From Candidatus Tectimicrobiota bacterium (GTDB lineage Bacteria; JACPUC01), in the NCBI GenBank assembly GCA_016192455.1, contig JACPUC010000001.1, positions 186,001 to 250,000 of the forward strand: a stretch of DNA of 64,000 nt. Direction: 5' to 3'. Each line of letters opens with the position of its first letter. Positions within the stretch are counted from its first letter, which is position 1. Position numbers and translations under genes: made by a program. Shown one piece after another: positions 25,786-34,286 of the stretch. Under the pieces are notes generated by a model that ran no database searches, was not told where the DNA came from, and was given only the letters and a program-made list of their open reading frames with translations.

Positions 25786-27072
25786 GTGGTGCTCCTCTTG
25801 GCGATCCTCGCGGCGGCGCTGCTCGTGATCGGCGTCCCCTTCTTCGTCAGCCTGATGCTCCCGGTCGCCGCGGCGCTCTCCGTTTACCTGCCGCATGTCG
25901 GCACGAACATCGTGTTCCACAAGATGTTCGGCGGCCTCACGACCTTCGCGCTGCTGGCGATTCCCTTCTTCATTTTCACCGCGGATATCATCGTGCGCGG
26001 CACCATGGCGCGCCGCCTGGTGGAGTTCGTGCTCTGTCTCGTCGGCCACCTGCCGGGAGGCCTGGCGATGACCACCATCGTGAGCTGCACCTTCTTCGGC
26101 GCCGTCTCCGGCTCGACGCAGGCCACCGTGGCGGCGATCGGCGGCATCATGTATCCGGCCATGCTCCAGGCGGGATACCGGAGGCCGTTTGTCCTCGGCC
26201 TCATCGTCAACTCCAGCGATATCGCCCTGCTCATCCCGCCGAGCATCGCCATGATCATCTTTGGCGTGGTCACGAATACCTCCGTCGGCACGCTCTTCAT
26301 TGCCGGCATCGGCCCGGGCATCACGCTGGCGCTGGCGTTCATGGTGTATGCCTACTTCCGCGCTAGGAAGTACAACATTCCCACCCGCCCGCGCGCCACG
26401 CTGCCGCAGCTTCGCCATGCGTTTCTCGAAACGCTGTGGGGGCTTGGCATCCCCCTCATCATCATCGGCGGCATTTACGGGGGCGTGTTCACCCCCACCG
26501 AAGCCGCCGGCGTGTCAGCGGTCTACGCCATCTTCGTGGAGGTCGTCATCTACCGCAGCCTGAGCATCGGCGACGTGTACGGCGTGGCGGTGAAGACCGC
26601 CACGGTCACCGGCGTGATCTTCCTCGTGGTGGCGGCGGCCTCGGCGTTGACCTGGCTCCTCATTGTCTCAGGCGTGCCCCAGGCCCTCACCGAAGCCGTC
26701 GTCACCTATGTGCCGTCGCCGATCCTTTTCTTGATGATGATGAATCTCGTCCTCTTCATTGCCTGCATGCTCATCGACCCGATCTCGGTCATCCTCATCT
26801 TCATGCCGATCTTCTTCCCGGCGGCGGAGAAGATGGGCATTCACCCCATCCATCTCGGCATCCTGGTGGTGACGAACATCGCCATCGGCAGCGCCACGCC
26901 CCCCTTCGGCGTGGACCTCTTCACCGCCAGCTCTATCTTTAAGGTGCGCTTTTCCGAGATTGTCCCCGGCGCCGTGCCCTTCGTCGGCGTCGCCGTCATC
27001 GTCCTGATCATCATCACCTACGTGCCGGATATCGCCCTCTTCCTACCGAGGACCCTATTCGGTGTCAGGTGA
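25786..27072 (+). CDS. dctM: TRAP transporter large permease DctM, copy 1
   Basis: The 428-residue protein is a typical DctM with about twelve transmembrane helices. Conserved segments include G-A-V-S-G-S-T-Q-A-T-V-A-A-I-G near residue 105, I-P-P-S-I-A-M-I near 150, and G-V-F-T-P-T-E-A-A-G near 235. GTG 25786 is used, with GGGAG in the dctQ stop region about 10 nt upstream. It performs sodium-coupled transport of the ligand delivered by the binding protein. Sequence is about 90% identical to copy 2 by eye. Confidence 0.92.
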   Translation: MVLLLAILAAALLVIGVPFFVSLMLPVAAALSVYLPHVGTNIVFHKMFGGLTTFALLAIPFFIFTADIIVRGTMARRLVEFVLCLVGHLPGGLAMTTIVSCTFFGAVSGSTQATVAAIGGIMYPAMLQAGYRRPFVLGLIVNSSDIALLIPPSIAMIIFGVVTNTSVGTLFIAGIGPGITLALAFMVYAYFRARKYNIPTRPRATLPQLRHAFLETLWGLGIPLIIIGGIYGGVFTPTEAAGVSAVYAIFVEVVIYRSLSIGDVYGVAVKTATVTGVIFLVVAAASALTWLLIVSGVPQALTEAVVTYVPSPILFLMMMNLVLFIACMLIDPISVILIFMPIFFPAAEKMGIHPIHLGILVVTNIAIGSATPPFGVDLFTASSIFKVRFSEIVPGAVPFVGVAVIVLIIITYVPDIALFLPRTLFGVR

Positions 27073-27213
27073 CCGCAGCGCCTGCACACCGGCCCCCCCG
27101 CCCCAGCGGCAGGCCGAGGGGCCGTTCCGTGCGCGGGCGCCATGCATGCTCCGCCCCCTCTGCGGTTGGAGGCGAAAAGACCCGTTTGCCCAATCTCGGC
27201 CCTTGCTCCATGA

Positions 27214-27300
27214 ATAGCCCTTTCCTTTAGCTCCGTTCCGTTCCTCGAGGGCTCCTTTCGCACCAGAAACGTTCCCAACCCCAGAATAGAGAGGGAGTAA
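27214..27300 (+). pseudogene. Probable 3' remnant of a second dctQ
   Basis: The short frame from after TGA 27211-27213 to TAA 27298-27300 ends in R-T-R-N-V-P-N-P-R-I-E-R-E-stop. The intact dctQ ends in R-T-G-N-I-D-D-T-L-E-N-R-E-stop: five of 13 residues identical plus one Ile/Val pair. The final AGGGAGTAA and the following TCCGCCGTGGTGCT are identical at DNA level to the dctQ-dctM junction at 25771-25793. This fits duplication of a dctQ-dctM pair followed by loss of the second dctQ. The evidence is short, and convergence of the preserved ribosome-binding region alone cannot be fully excluded. Confidence 0.4.
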
Positions 27301-27306
27301 TCCGCC

Positions 27307-28593
27307 GTGGTGCTTCTCTTGGCGATCCTTGCGGCGGCGCTGCTGGTGATCGGCGTCCCCTTCTTCGTCAGCCTGATGCTCCCGGTCGCCGTGGCGCTCT
27401 CCGTCTACCTGCCGCATATCCCCACGAACATTGTGTTCCACAAGATGTTCGGCGGCCTGACGCCATTTGCCCTGCTGGCGGTTCCGTTCTTCATCTTCGC
27501 GGCGGATATCATCGTGCGCGGCACGATGGCGCGCCGCCTGGTGGATTTCGTGCTCTGTCTCGTCGGCCACCTGCCGGGGGGCTTGGCGATGACCACCATC
27601 GTGAGCTGCACCTTCTTCGGCGCCGTCTCCGGATCGACGCAGGCCACCGTGGCGGCGATCGGCGGCATCATGTATCCGGCCATGCTCCAGGCGGGATACC
27701 GGAAATCGTTCGTCCTCGGCCTCATGGTCGACGCCAGCGACATCGCCCTGCTCATCCCGCCCAGCATCTCGATGATCATCTTCGGCGTGGTTACGAATAC
27801 CTCCGTCGGCGCCCTCTTCATCGCCGGCATCGGCCCGGGCATCACGCTGGCGCTGGCGTTCATGGTGTATGCCTTCTTCGACTCCAGGAAGTACAAGATT
27901 CCCACCCGCCCGCGCGCCACCTTGGCGCAGCTTCTCCATGCGTTTCTCGAAACGCTCTGGGGGCTTGGCATCCCCCTCATCATCATCGGCGGCATTTACG
28001 GGGGCGTGTTCACCCCCACGGAAGCCGCCGGCGTGTCAGCGGTCTACGCCATCTTCGTGGAGGTCGTCATCTACCGCAGCCTCACCCTGAGGGACGTTTA
28101 CAACGTGGCGGTGAAGACCGCCACGGTCACCGGCGTGATCTTCCTCGTCGTGGCATCGGCCTCGGCGGTAGCCTGGCTCCTCATTGTCTCCGGCGTCCCG
28201 CAGGCCATCACCGCAGCCGTTGTCACCCACGTGCCGTCACCTCTCCTCTTCCTGATGCTGATGAATTTCATTCTCTTCATCGCCTGCATGCTCATCGACC
28301 CGATCTCGGTCATCCTCATCTTCATGCCGATCTTCGCCCCAGCGGCCGAGCAGATGGGCATTCACCCCGTCCATCTCGGCATCCTCGTGGTGACGAACAT
28401 CGCCATCGGTTCCGCCACGCCCCCCTTCGGCGTGGACCTCTTCACCGCGGTCTCCATCTTCAAGGTGCGCTTCTCCGAGGTTGCCCGCGGCGCCCTGCCC
28501 TTCGTCGGCGTCGCCGTCATCGTCCTGATCATCATCACCTATGTGCCGGACATCGCCCTCTTCCTTCCCCGGCTCCTGATGGGCATCAAGTGA
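27307..28593 (+). CDS. dctM: TRAP transporter large permease DctM, copy 2
   Basis: This 428-residue DctM has the same length as copy 1 and the same conserved segments (G-A-V-S-G-S-T-Q-A-T, G-V-F-T-P-T-E-A-A-G). Changes are mostly conservative, for example L-I-V-N-S-S-D to L-M-V-D-A-S-D near residue 140. The start and ribosome-binding region duplicate those of copy 1. It has no intact dctQ of its own in the window and would have to share DctQ with copy 1, or be inactive. Three binding proteins with two permeases suggest mixing of receptor and permease subunits. Confidence 0.92.
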   Translation: MVLLLAILAAALLVIGVPFFVSLMLPVAVALSVYLPHIPTNIVFHKMFGGLTPFALLAVPFFIFAADIIVRGTMARRLVDFVLCLVGHLPGGLAMTTIVSCTFFGAVSGSTQATVAAIGGIMYPAMLQAGYRKSFVLGLMVDASDIALLIPPSISMIIFGVVTNTSVGALFIAGIGPGITLALAFMVYAFFDSRKYKIPTRPRATLAQLLHAFLETLWGLGIPLIIIGGIYGGVFTPTEAAGVSAVYAIFVEVVIYRSLTLRDVYNVAVKTATVTGVIFLVVASASAVAWLLIVSGVPQAITAAVVTHVPSPLLFLMLMNFILFIACMLIDPISVILIFMPIFAPAAEQMGIHPVHLGILVVTNIAIGSATPPFGVDLFTAVSIFKVRFSEVARGALPFVGVAVIVLIIITYVPDIALFLPRLLMGIK

Positions 28594-29059
28594 GGGGCCC
28601 CCAGCCGCGCGCGGCGCCTCGGGGTGTCTCTCCTCTCTTCGTTCCATCCTTCGGTTGACGGGAGGGCAGCGGCATGTCGGCGCCAGGACCGTGCCTCCTC
28701 GCCTGTCCACGGAGTTGGCGCGCGCGGCACGGAGCCAGGGCCGCCCCGGTCGCGCCAGCGCTCCATGTTCGCCGCGCGCAGGAGTGGCCGGCGGCGGTGA
28801 TCCGCCCACCAGGCGGGCGAGCCGCGCGCGTGGCTTCACGTTCAACAGGGAATGAAGGTGTGGCCGGGTAGGTAAACGAAAAGCAACGACATGCCGGGAG
28901 CCACGACCGCCTGGAGGGGGATGCGCGCGCCAGGATCGCGCTTGCTGCGCAGCACCAACTCTCTCAGCTCCCGGCAGGGTGCAGAGCCAAAGTGACGCGC
29001 GCTCTCCGCCGTGGCGGATCGCGGCAGGCTCACGCCAGGCGGTCCGTCACGCCGCCCCC
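28594..29059. other. Convergent intergenic region
   Basis: No firm gene. A minus-strand frame at 28842-29033 (listed separately) is the only candidate. No convincing terminator with a T-run was seen for either flanking gene. Confidence 0.35.
28842..29033 (-). CDS. Doubtful 63-residue open frame or gene fragment
   Basis: The frame begins with GTG without a ribosome-binding site and ends F-V-Y-L-P-G-H-T-F-I-P-C. Third codon positions in its second half are mostly G or C, as in real genes here. It may be the tail of a degraded gene or chance. I recognise no family. Confidence 0.2.
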   Translation of the reverse strand: MSLPRSATAESARHFGSAPCRELRELVLRSKRDPGARIPLQAVVAPGMSLLFVYLPGHTFIPC

Positions 29060-29803
29060 CTAGTCATTCACCCACACCCGCTCCTCGATGATCCGCCACT
29101 CTCCGCACGGCGCCGGCGCCTGTTGATTCGTGAAAACCGTCACGGTCCCGTCCGAGTACAGCACCCGCTGGTCGGACTGGTAGCATGGACCTGGCAGTTC
29201 CACGAACACGCGCCGCGCGCGCAGCTCCCAATGGCCCCAGAGAGGACGTGGGTCATAAGGCGGGTCGTAGTACGAGTACCACGGCGTGTAACGGGGATAC
29301 ACGACAAGGGGGAAGCCGAGGGAGAGCCCGAAGTGGTACCTGCTCCCATAGTGCCGTCCGGCAAAGAAGGGCCCCCCATGACCGTAGGAGGACGCGTAGC
29401 CTGCGAAGCCCCCCCGCCAGGCGACGGGTTCCAACCTTGCGCGAGGAAAGACTCCGAAGCCGTCACGCCCGGCGCCTCCCCTAGCCCAAAGCTCCGCCCC
29501 CGCGGGCAGGTGCCGAGCCTTCGTAGCCCGGGTCAGGTCCGTCGCCTCCCCCTGCCGGCGGTCTATCACTCTGCCGGCGGGGACCCCCTTCGGCGGCATG
29601 AAGCGGGAAGTTCTCGCCTCTTCCCTCCGCATCCCCGCCAGCCGCGCCGCCGCGCCGTGAACTCCCCTGGCGCCGGAGTTTTGGGCTTCGGCCTTCCACT
29701 GACGCGCGGCTGGGGATTGAGCCGCCGCCAGGCGGGGCGCACCCGGCAGAAGGAGCGCCACGGCGCCCAAGCTCACAAGGGCGAGCATTCCTTTTCGTGC
29801 CAT
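29060..29803 (-). CDS. Secreted protein of unknown function, Tyr/Pro/Gly-rich
   Basis: The 247-residue protein has a clear signal peptide (M-A-R-K-G, hydrophobic core, A-A-A-Q-S). A basic, low-complexity Ala/Arg stretch follows to about residue 110. Then comes an aromatic segment (about 150-190) with repeated Tyr-Gly, Tyr-Pro and Pro-Pro pairs, such as Y-P-R-Y-T-P-W-Y-S-Y-Y-D-P-P-Y-D-P-R-P. The C-terminal 50 residues contain two Cys that could form a disulfide. ATG 29803 has GGAGGG about 10 nt upstream. It resembles small outer-membrane or surface proteins of unknown role. No neighbour gives a function. Confidence 0.65.
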   Translation of the reverse strand: MARKGMLALVSLGAVALLLPGAPRLAAAQSPAARQWKAEAQNSGARGVHGAAARLAGMRREEARTSRFMPPKGVPAGRVIDRRQGEATDLTRATKARHLPAGAELWARGGAGRDGFGVFPRARLEPVAWRGGFAGYASSYGHGGPFFAGRHYGSRYHFGLSLGFPLVVYPRYTPWYSYYDPPYDPRPLWGHWELRARRVFVELPGPCYQSDQRVLYSDGTVTVFTNQQAPAPCGEWRIIEERVWVND

Positions 29804-30278
29804 CGCGTCGTTCCCTCCGAGGAATATGACGGTCCCACGCACCCCACTGCTCGTCACAGCTAGTTTGACAAGGGCGAGGCAGAGAGTGTTGCAGGAATTC
29901 ACGACTTTTCCGGGGTTACAAGGGGTGGGGAGGGAATGCAGGGGCAGGTTCCAGCGATGATCCCCCGCCGGCTCCGGCATGGCTGATCTCCAGAGAGTTC
30001 GCCGGCGGCGGACGGGGCGTGGCGAGATGCGCTCGGGGGGGACGTCCTGCTCCTTGTTGGAGGCGGGCGGCGAAGTCCGGCGGCGCCTTCCCGCCGGGTG
30101 CGGGCGCCCTTCCCCATGCCGCGGCGCGCCGCGGCGTCAGCGCTTCCTGCAGGCCGGAGGGAGGTGCAATCGCCATGCACTTCGACTATCCTCAGTCTGC
30201 CGCCCCCCAGCATCACAGGGAAGCGTGAACATGTGACTTTGCGGGCCGGATCATCCGCCGCATTGGGAAGGAGGAGGA
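29804..30278. other. Divergent intergenic region
   Basis: This 475-nt spacer separates the minus-strand secreted-protein gene from the plus-strand binding-protein gene and must hold both promoters. A TTGACA at 29875-29880 (plus) lacks a matching -10 box. No gene or strong hairpin is supported. Confidence 0.35.
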
Positions 30279-31274
30279 ATGATGATGCACGCGCGTATTC
30301 TGGCGAGAGCGATTGCGGTGAGCCTTGCCCTCGGGCTCCTCATCGCGGCGACCCCCATGGCAGGCGCGAAGACCACGCTGAAAGCCCTCTATTTCTTGGG
30401 CAAGCCCCAGGACATGGCGGTCTGGGCGATCAAGAAGGGGATTGTGAAGTCCGACGCCGTCGAGGTGGAGTTCAAGACCGGCGACATCTCGGCCCTCATC
30501 CAGGCGCTGGGCGCGCGGACCTATGACGTCATCGAGACCTCCGCCCTCGCCGTGCCCCGCGCCAACCTGCGCGGCCTGCCGCTGCGCGTCCTTGCGAGTG
30601 GCGGCCGCGTGGCAGGTGGGCAAGTGGTCCTCGTCAAGAAGGACTCGCCCTTGAAAACCGCCGCGGACCTGAAGGGCAAGAGCCTCGCCATCAGCTCGCT
30701 CGGCTCGACCTCCGTGGCGTTGATGCGGCTGGCGCTGTGGAAGAAGTACGGCCTCAATATCGCCGAGCAGGGCGGGGATATCGTCTGGAAGGAGATCCCT
30801 CTGCCGACCATCCCCACCGCAGTCCAGCGCGGTCAACTTGATGCCGGCTACACCCTTCAGGACGCCTCCGCGAAGAGCCTCGAGTCCGGCGAGTTCAGGG
30901 TGCTCATGGATGCAAGTGTGGACTATGAGTCGACGTTCAAGGCCCAGTACCTGCCGTCGGTGTGGGTGACCTACGAGACCACGATCAAAGAGAAAACGGC
31001 GGCCATGAAAGAGTTCCAGCGCATGTTCTACGAGTCGGTGAAGTACGGTCGCGAGCACCTCGACGAGATGACGGCCGACATCGCCAAGAAGGAGAATATC
31101 AGCCAGAAGCTGCTGAAGACCCTGGCGGCGTGGAACGTGCTGAGCGGCAAGCTGACGCCGGAAGAGATCGCCGCCTACGAGACCTTCTTCCGCATCTCGA
31201 AGGAAGCCGGCATGCTGCCGGAGTACCCGCCCATCAACAGCATGATGTGGCTTGGCTACTGGGAGAAGAAGTAA
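30279..31274 (+). CDS. ABC-transporter-type substrate-binding protein (NMT1/SsuA-like)
   Basis: The 331-residue product has a signal peptide (to about A-M-A-G-A) and a two-lobed binding-protein fold of the nitrate/sulfonate/taurine/riboflavin-precursor group. Features include M-A-V-W-A-I-K-K-G near residue 45, D-V-I-E-T near 85, and the lobe-closing segment A-A-D-L-K-G-K-S-L-A-I-S-S-L-G-S near 130-145. Three consecutive ATG codons open the frame after AAGGAGGAGG; the second or third is better spaced than the first. No permease or ATPase gene lies within view, so it is an orphan receptor. The dioxygenase and hyuA genes downstream suggest that it may bind a nitrogen-containing aromatic or cyclic compound, which is only inference. 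Confidence 0.8.
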   Translation: MMMHARILARAIAVSLALGLLIAATPMAGAKTTLKALYFLGKPQDMAVWAIKKGIVKSDAVEVEFKTGDISALIQALGARTYDVIETSALAVPRANLRGLPLRVLASGGRVAGGQVVLVKKDSPLKTAADLKGKSLAISSLGSTSVALMRLALWKKYGLNIAEQGGDIVWKEIPLPTIPTAVQRGQLDAGYTLQDASAKSLESGEFRVLMDASVDYESTFKAQYLPSVWVTYETTIKEKTAAMKEFQRMFYESVKYGREHLDEMTADIAKKENISQKLLKTLAAWNVLSGKLTPEEIAAYETFFRISKEAGMLPEYPPINSMMWLGYWEKK

Positions 31275-31502
31275 GGGTCGGACGGCCGCCGCGCCGGCGC
31301 CTCCTCGCGGTTCAGGCGCGGCGGCATCCCCTCCGACGCGCCTCGCTGTCGGGGCGCTGGCGAGACACCGCATCAGCGGCAGGGCGCGTGCCGGCGGTCG
31401 CAAGCCGGCCGACGGTGCGCAGCCGGGGCCGGGGATCGGTGCTTGCCCAGCCGCGACCCACTCCGTGGCCCGGCTGCCTCCCTGCTTATAGCTGGAGATT
31501 CC

Positions 31503-32036
31503 ATGGCCATCCTGCCGCCGTTGAACTTTCAGCGCTGGATCGACGAGCACCGCCACCTCTTGAAGCCGCCGGTTGCAAGCTGCGACGTCTATGCGCCCGG
31601 CGACTTCTTCGTCCTCGTCATCGGCGGCCCGAATCGGCGCAACGACTTCCACGTCGGGCCGGGCGAGGAGCTCTACTACCAGGTCGAGGGGGAGGCGGAT
31701 ATCCTCTACCTCGATGCCGAGGGGCGGCGCCAGGTGGCCCATCTTGGGCCGGGGGACATGTGGCTGCTGCCGGCCTGGGTGCCGCACCGTCCCCAGCGCA
31801 AGCCCAACTCCGTCGGCCTTGTCGTCGAGCGCAAACGCCGCGCCGACGAGCTGGACCGCTTTGCCTGGCACTGCGAGCGCTGCGGTCTCCTCCTCCATGA
31901 AGTGAAGCTGCACCTGGCGGAGATGGAAAACCTGATGAAGCCGATGATGGAGTCGTTCTACGCCAACGAAGAGCTGCGCACCTGCAAGCGCTGCGGCGCC
32001 GTCCTGCCGGAGCCGAAGCCGTATGGCGTGCCGTAG
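31503..32036 (+). CDS. nbaC: 3-Hydroxyanthranilate 3,4-dioxygenase
   Basis: The 177-residue cupin-fold enzyme keeps the Fe(II) ligands H50, E56 and H95 (N-D-F-H-V-G-P-G-E-E and V-P-H-R). It also has the C-terminal rubredoxin-like four-Cys iron site of the bacterial form (C124-x2-C127 and C161-x2-C164). It opens the ring of 3-hydroxyanthranilate to 2-amino-3-carboxymuconate semialdehyde in tryptophan/kynurenine or 2-nitrobenzoate degradation. ATG 31503 follows GGAG by about 7 nt. Other kynurenine-pathway genes are not in the window; the next genes are hydantoinase/oxoprolinase subunits. It might instead serve a related aminophenol-type substrate. Confidence 0.88.
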   Translation: MAILPPLNFQRWIDEHRHLLKPPVASCDVYAPGDFFVLVIGGPNRRNDFHVGPGEELYYQVEGEADILYLDAEGRRQVAHLGPGDMWLLPAWVPHRPQRKPNSVGLVVERKRRADELDRFAWHCERCGLLLHEVKLHLAEMENLMKPMMESFYANEELRTCKRCGAVLPEPKPYGVP

Positions 32037-32095
32037 CGTGGCTCACCTGGCAGGGCCTGTGGATGAGCCGCCGGCAATGCGTGGAAAGAGGCGTG

Positions 32096-34174
32096 ATGAA
32101 GTTTCGCCTTGGCATAGATGTCGGGGGGACGTTTACCGACTTCGTGCTCATGGATGGTGAGGGAGCGCTCTGGCCCTTCAAGGTGCCGACGACGCCGGCG
32201 GACCCCTCCCAGGGGCTCCTCGAGGGGCTGCGCGCCATCGCGGCGGCGCGGCGGGTTGAGCTGCGCGACTTCCTGCGCGCGGTCGAGGTGATCGTCCACG
32301 GCACCACGGTGACGACCAACGCCCTGCTCACCGGCCAGGGGGCCAGGACCGGCCTGCTCACCACGAAGAACTTCCGCGATGCCCTGGAGATGCGGCGCGG
32401 CATCCGCGAGGAGCGTTATAACAACCGCTACCGTCCGCCCGACCCCCTGGTGCCGCGCGACCTGCGGCTGCCCGTCGAGGAGCGCCTCGACCACACCGGC
32501 GCGGCGCTCACGGCGTTGCGCGACGACGACGTGCGCGCCGCCTGCGCCGCCTTCCGGGACGAAGGGGTGCGGGCGGTGGCCGTCTGCTTCCTGCACGCCT
32601 ACGCCAACGGCGCGCATGAGCAACGCGCCGCGGAGCTCGTCCGCGAGCACCTCCCCGACGCCTACGTCACGGTCTCCTCCGAGCTGCTGCCGCAGCCGCG
32701 CTTCTACGACCGCATCAGCACCACCGTCGTCAACAGCTACGTCGGGCCGGTATTGCGGCGCTACCTGCGCAGCCTGACCGCCAGCCTCGCCGACGCCGGC
32801 TTCACGGGCCACCTCCTCGTCATGGCCTCGAACGGCGGCGTCCTGACGCCCGAGGTGGCGCAGCGCATGGCCGCCACCTCGCTCCTCTCCGGCCCCGCCG
32901 CCGGTCCGCTTGCTGGAGCGCGCTTCGCCGCCCATCACCAGCACGCGGACTGCATCACCGTGGACATGGGGGGCACAAGTTTCGACGCGGCCCTGGTGAA
33001 GGACGGGGCCCCCTTGACGGTGCGCGACGCCCGCCTGAACCGCCACCTCGTCGCCCTGCCGATGCTCGGCATCCACACCATCGGCGCGGGCGGCGGCAGC
33101 ATCGGCTGGATCGACGCGGGCGGCTTCCTGCGCATGGGACCGCAGAGCGCCGGGGCCGATCCGGGGCCGGCCTGCTACGGCCGCGGCGGCGACCTGCCCA
33201 CCGACACCGACGCCTGCCTGGTCCTCGGCTACCTCAACCCGGACTACTTCCTCGGCGGCGAGCTGCGCCTCGATGTCGAGGCGGCGCGCCGGGCCATCCG
33301 GCGCCGCATCGCCGAGCCGCTGGGCCTCGGCGTCGAAGCGGCGGCGGCGGGGATGTTCCGCATCATCTGCGTCAACATGGCGGCCGGCATCCGCGAGGTG
33401 ACGGTCGAGCGCGGCCTGGACCCGCGCGATTTCCCCCTCGTCGTCGCCGGCGGCGCGGGGCCGGTACACGCCGCCGCCATCGCCCGCGAGCTGGACATCC
33501 CGCGCCTCATCGTGCCGAAGGAGTCCTCCCTCTTCTGCGCCTACGGCATGCTCCTCTCCGACTTCAAGCACGACTTCGTCAACGCCGCTTACGGACGCCT
33601 CGCGGAGCTGGCGCCAACGGTCTTCCCGCGGGTGTTCCGCGACCTTGAGGAGCGGGGCGCGCGGCTGCTGGTGCAGGAGGGCATCGCCGCCGAAGCGGTG
33701 GAGCTTCGCCACGCCATTGACCTGCGCTACGAAGGCCAGATCGACGAGGTGGAGGTGCAGATTACGCGCCGCGAGGTGGAGACCGCCGACGTCACCTCCA
33801 TCACGCGGAAATTCCATGAGCGGCACGATCAGCTCTACGGCTACGCCCTCGAGGGGGAGACCGTCTGGATGCTCAATGCGCGGCTCACCTGCATCGGCCA
33901 CACCAGCAAGCCGCCGCAGAAGCCAGCCGAGCCGTCCGGCGAGCCGATCGAGGCGCTGCGCAAGGGCTGGCGGCGCGTCGCCCTGCCCGGCGACGGCGAG
34001 TTCCGCAAGGTGCCGGTGTACGACGGCGACCGCATGGGCGCCGGTCACAGCCTGCGGGGGCCGGCCCTCGTCGAGCAGGTGACCACCACCTTGCTCCTCC
34101 CCCCCGGCTTCAACCTGCACTGCGACCCCTACGGCAGCTACGTGCTGACGGCGGCGCGGGAGGGGTCACCGTAA
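32096..34174 (+). CDS. hyuA: Hydantoinase/oxoprolinase subunit A
   Basis: The 692-residue product begins with the ATP-binding G-I-D-V-G-G-T-F-T-D-F signature. It also has H-G-T-T-V-T-T-N-A-L-L (about 75), D-M-G-G-T-S-F-D (about 290) and G-A-G-G-G-S-I (about 330), all hallmarks of the HyuA/5-oxoprolinase/acetone-carboxylase alpha family. ATG 32096 has GGAAAGAGG upstream. The subunit works with HyuB in ATP-dependent opening of cyclic amides such as N-methylhydantoin or 5-oxoproline. Its natural partner hyuB begins only at 35914, because a 1.7-kb AT-rich cassette separates the two. The stop codon overlaps an ATG (TAATG), as if it had once been coupled to a following gene. Confidence 0.92.
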   Translation: MKFRLGIDVGGTFTDFVLMDGEGALWPFKVPTTPADPSQGLLEGLRAIAAARRVELRDFLRAVEVIVHGTTVTTNALLTGQGARTGLLTTKNFRDALEMRRGIREERYNNRYRPPDPLVPRDLRLPVEERLDHTGAALTALRDDDVRAACAAFRDEGVRAVAVCFLHAYANGAHEQRAAELVREHLPDAYVTVSSELLPQPRFYDRISTTVVNSYVGPVLRRYLRSLTASLADAGFTGHLLVMASNGGVLTPEVAQRMAATSLLSGPAAGPLAGARFAAHHQHADCITVDMGGTSFDAALVKDGAPLTVRDARLNRHLVALPMLGIHTIGAGGGSIGWIDAGGFLRMGPQSAGADPGPACYGRGGDLPTDTDACLVLGYLNPDYFLGGELRLDVEAARRAIRRRIAEPLGLGVEAAAAGMFRIICVNMAAGIREVTVERGLDPRDFPLVVAGGAGPVHAAAIARELDIPRLIVPKESSLFCAYGMLLSDFKHDFVNAAYGRLAELAPTVFPRVFRDLEERGARLLVQEGIAAEAVELRHAIDLRYEGQIDEVEVQITRREVETADVTSITRKFHERHDQLYGYALEGETVWMLNARLTCIGHTSKPPQKPAEPSGEPIEALRKGWRRVALPGDGEFRKVPVYDGDRMGAGHSLRGPALVEQVTTTLLLPPGFNLHCDPYGSYVLTAAREGSP

Positions 34175-34201
34175 TGAATTATCACCATGACAGTCTGCGT
34201 T

Positions 34202-34210
34202 TGCTATACT
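34202..34210 (+). promoter_or_regulatory. Extended -10 promoter of the cassette
   Basis: TG-C-TATACT (TG at 34202-34203, hexamer at 34205-34210) is an extended -10 element 77 nt before the first cassette gene. No good -35 box is seen, which extended -10 promoters tolerate. The leader contains the 8-bp palindrome GAACGTTC near 34250, a possible small operator core. Confidence 0.45.
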
Positions 34211-34286
34211 CAACTTGAAGCATCTTCCTGCATAGAGGGTCTGCCGAGAACGTTCGGTTGAGCGCCGTAGAGGGGGCGAACATCTC

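Noticed and set aside
29875-29880. Plus-strand TTGACA in the divergent region before the orphan binding protein
   Set aside because: No reasonable -10 follows, and the gene is about 400 nt away.
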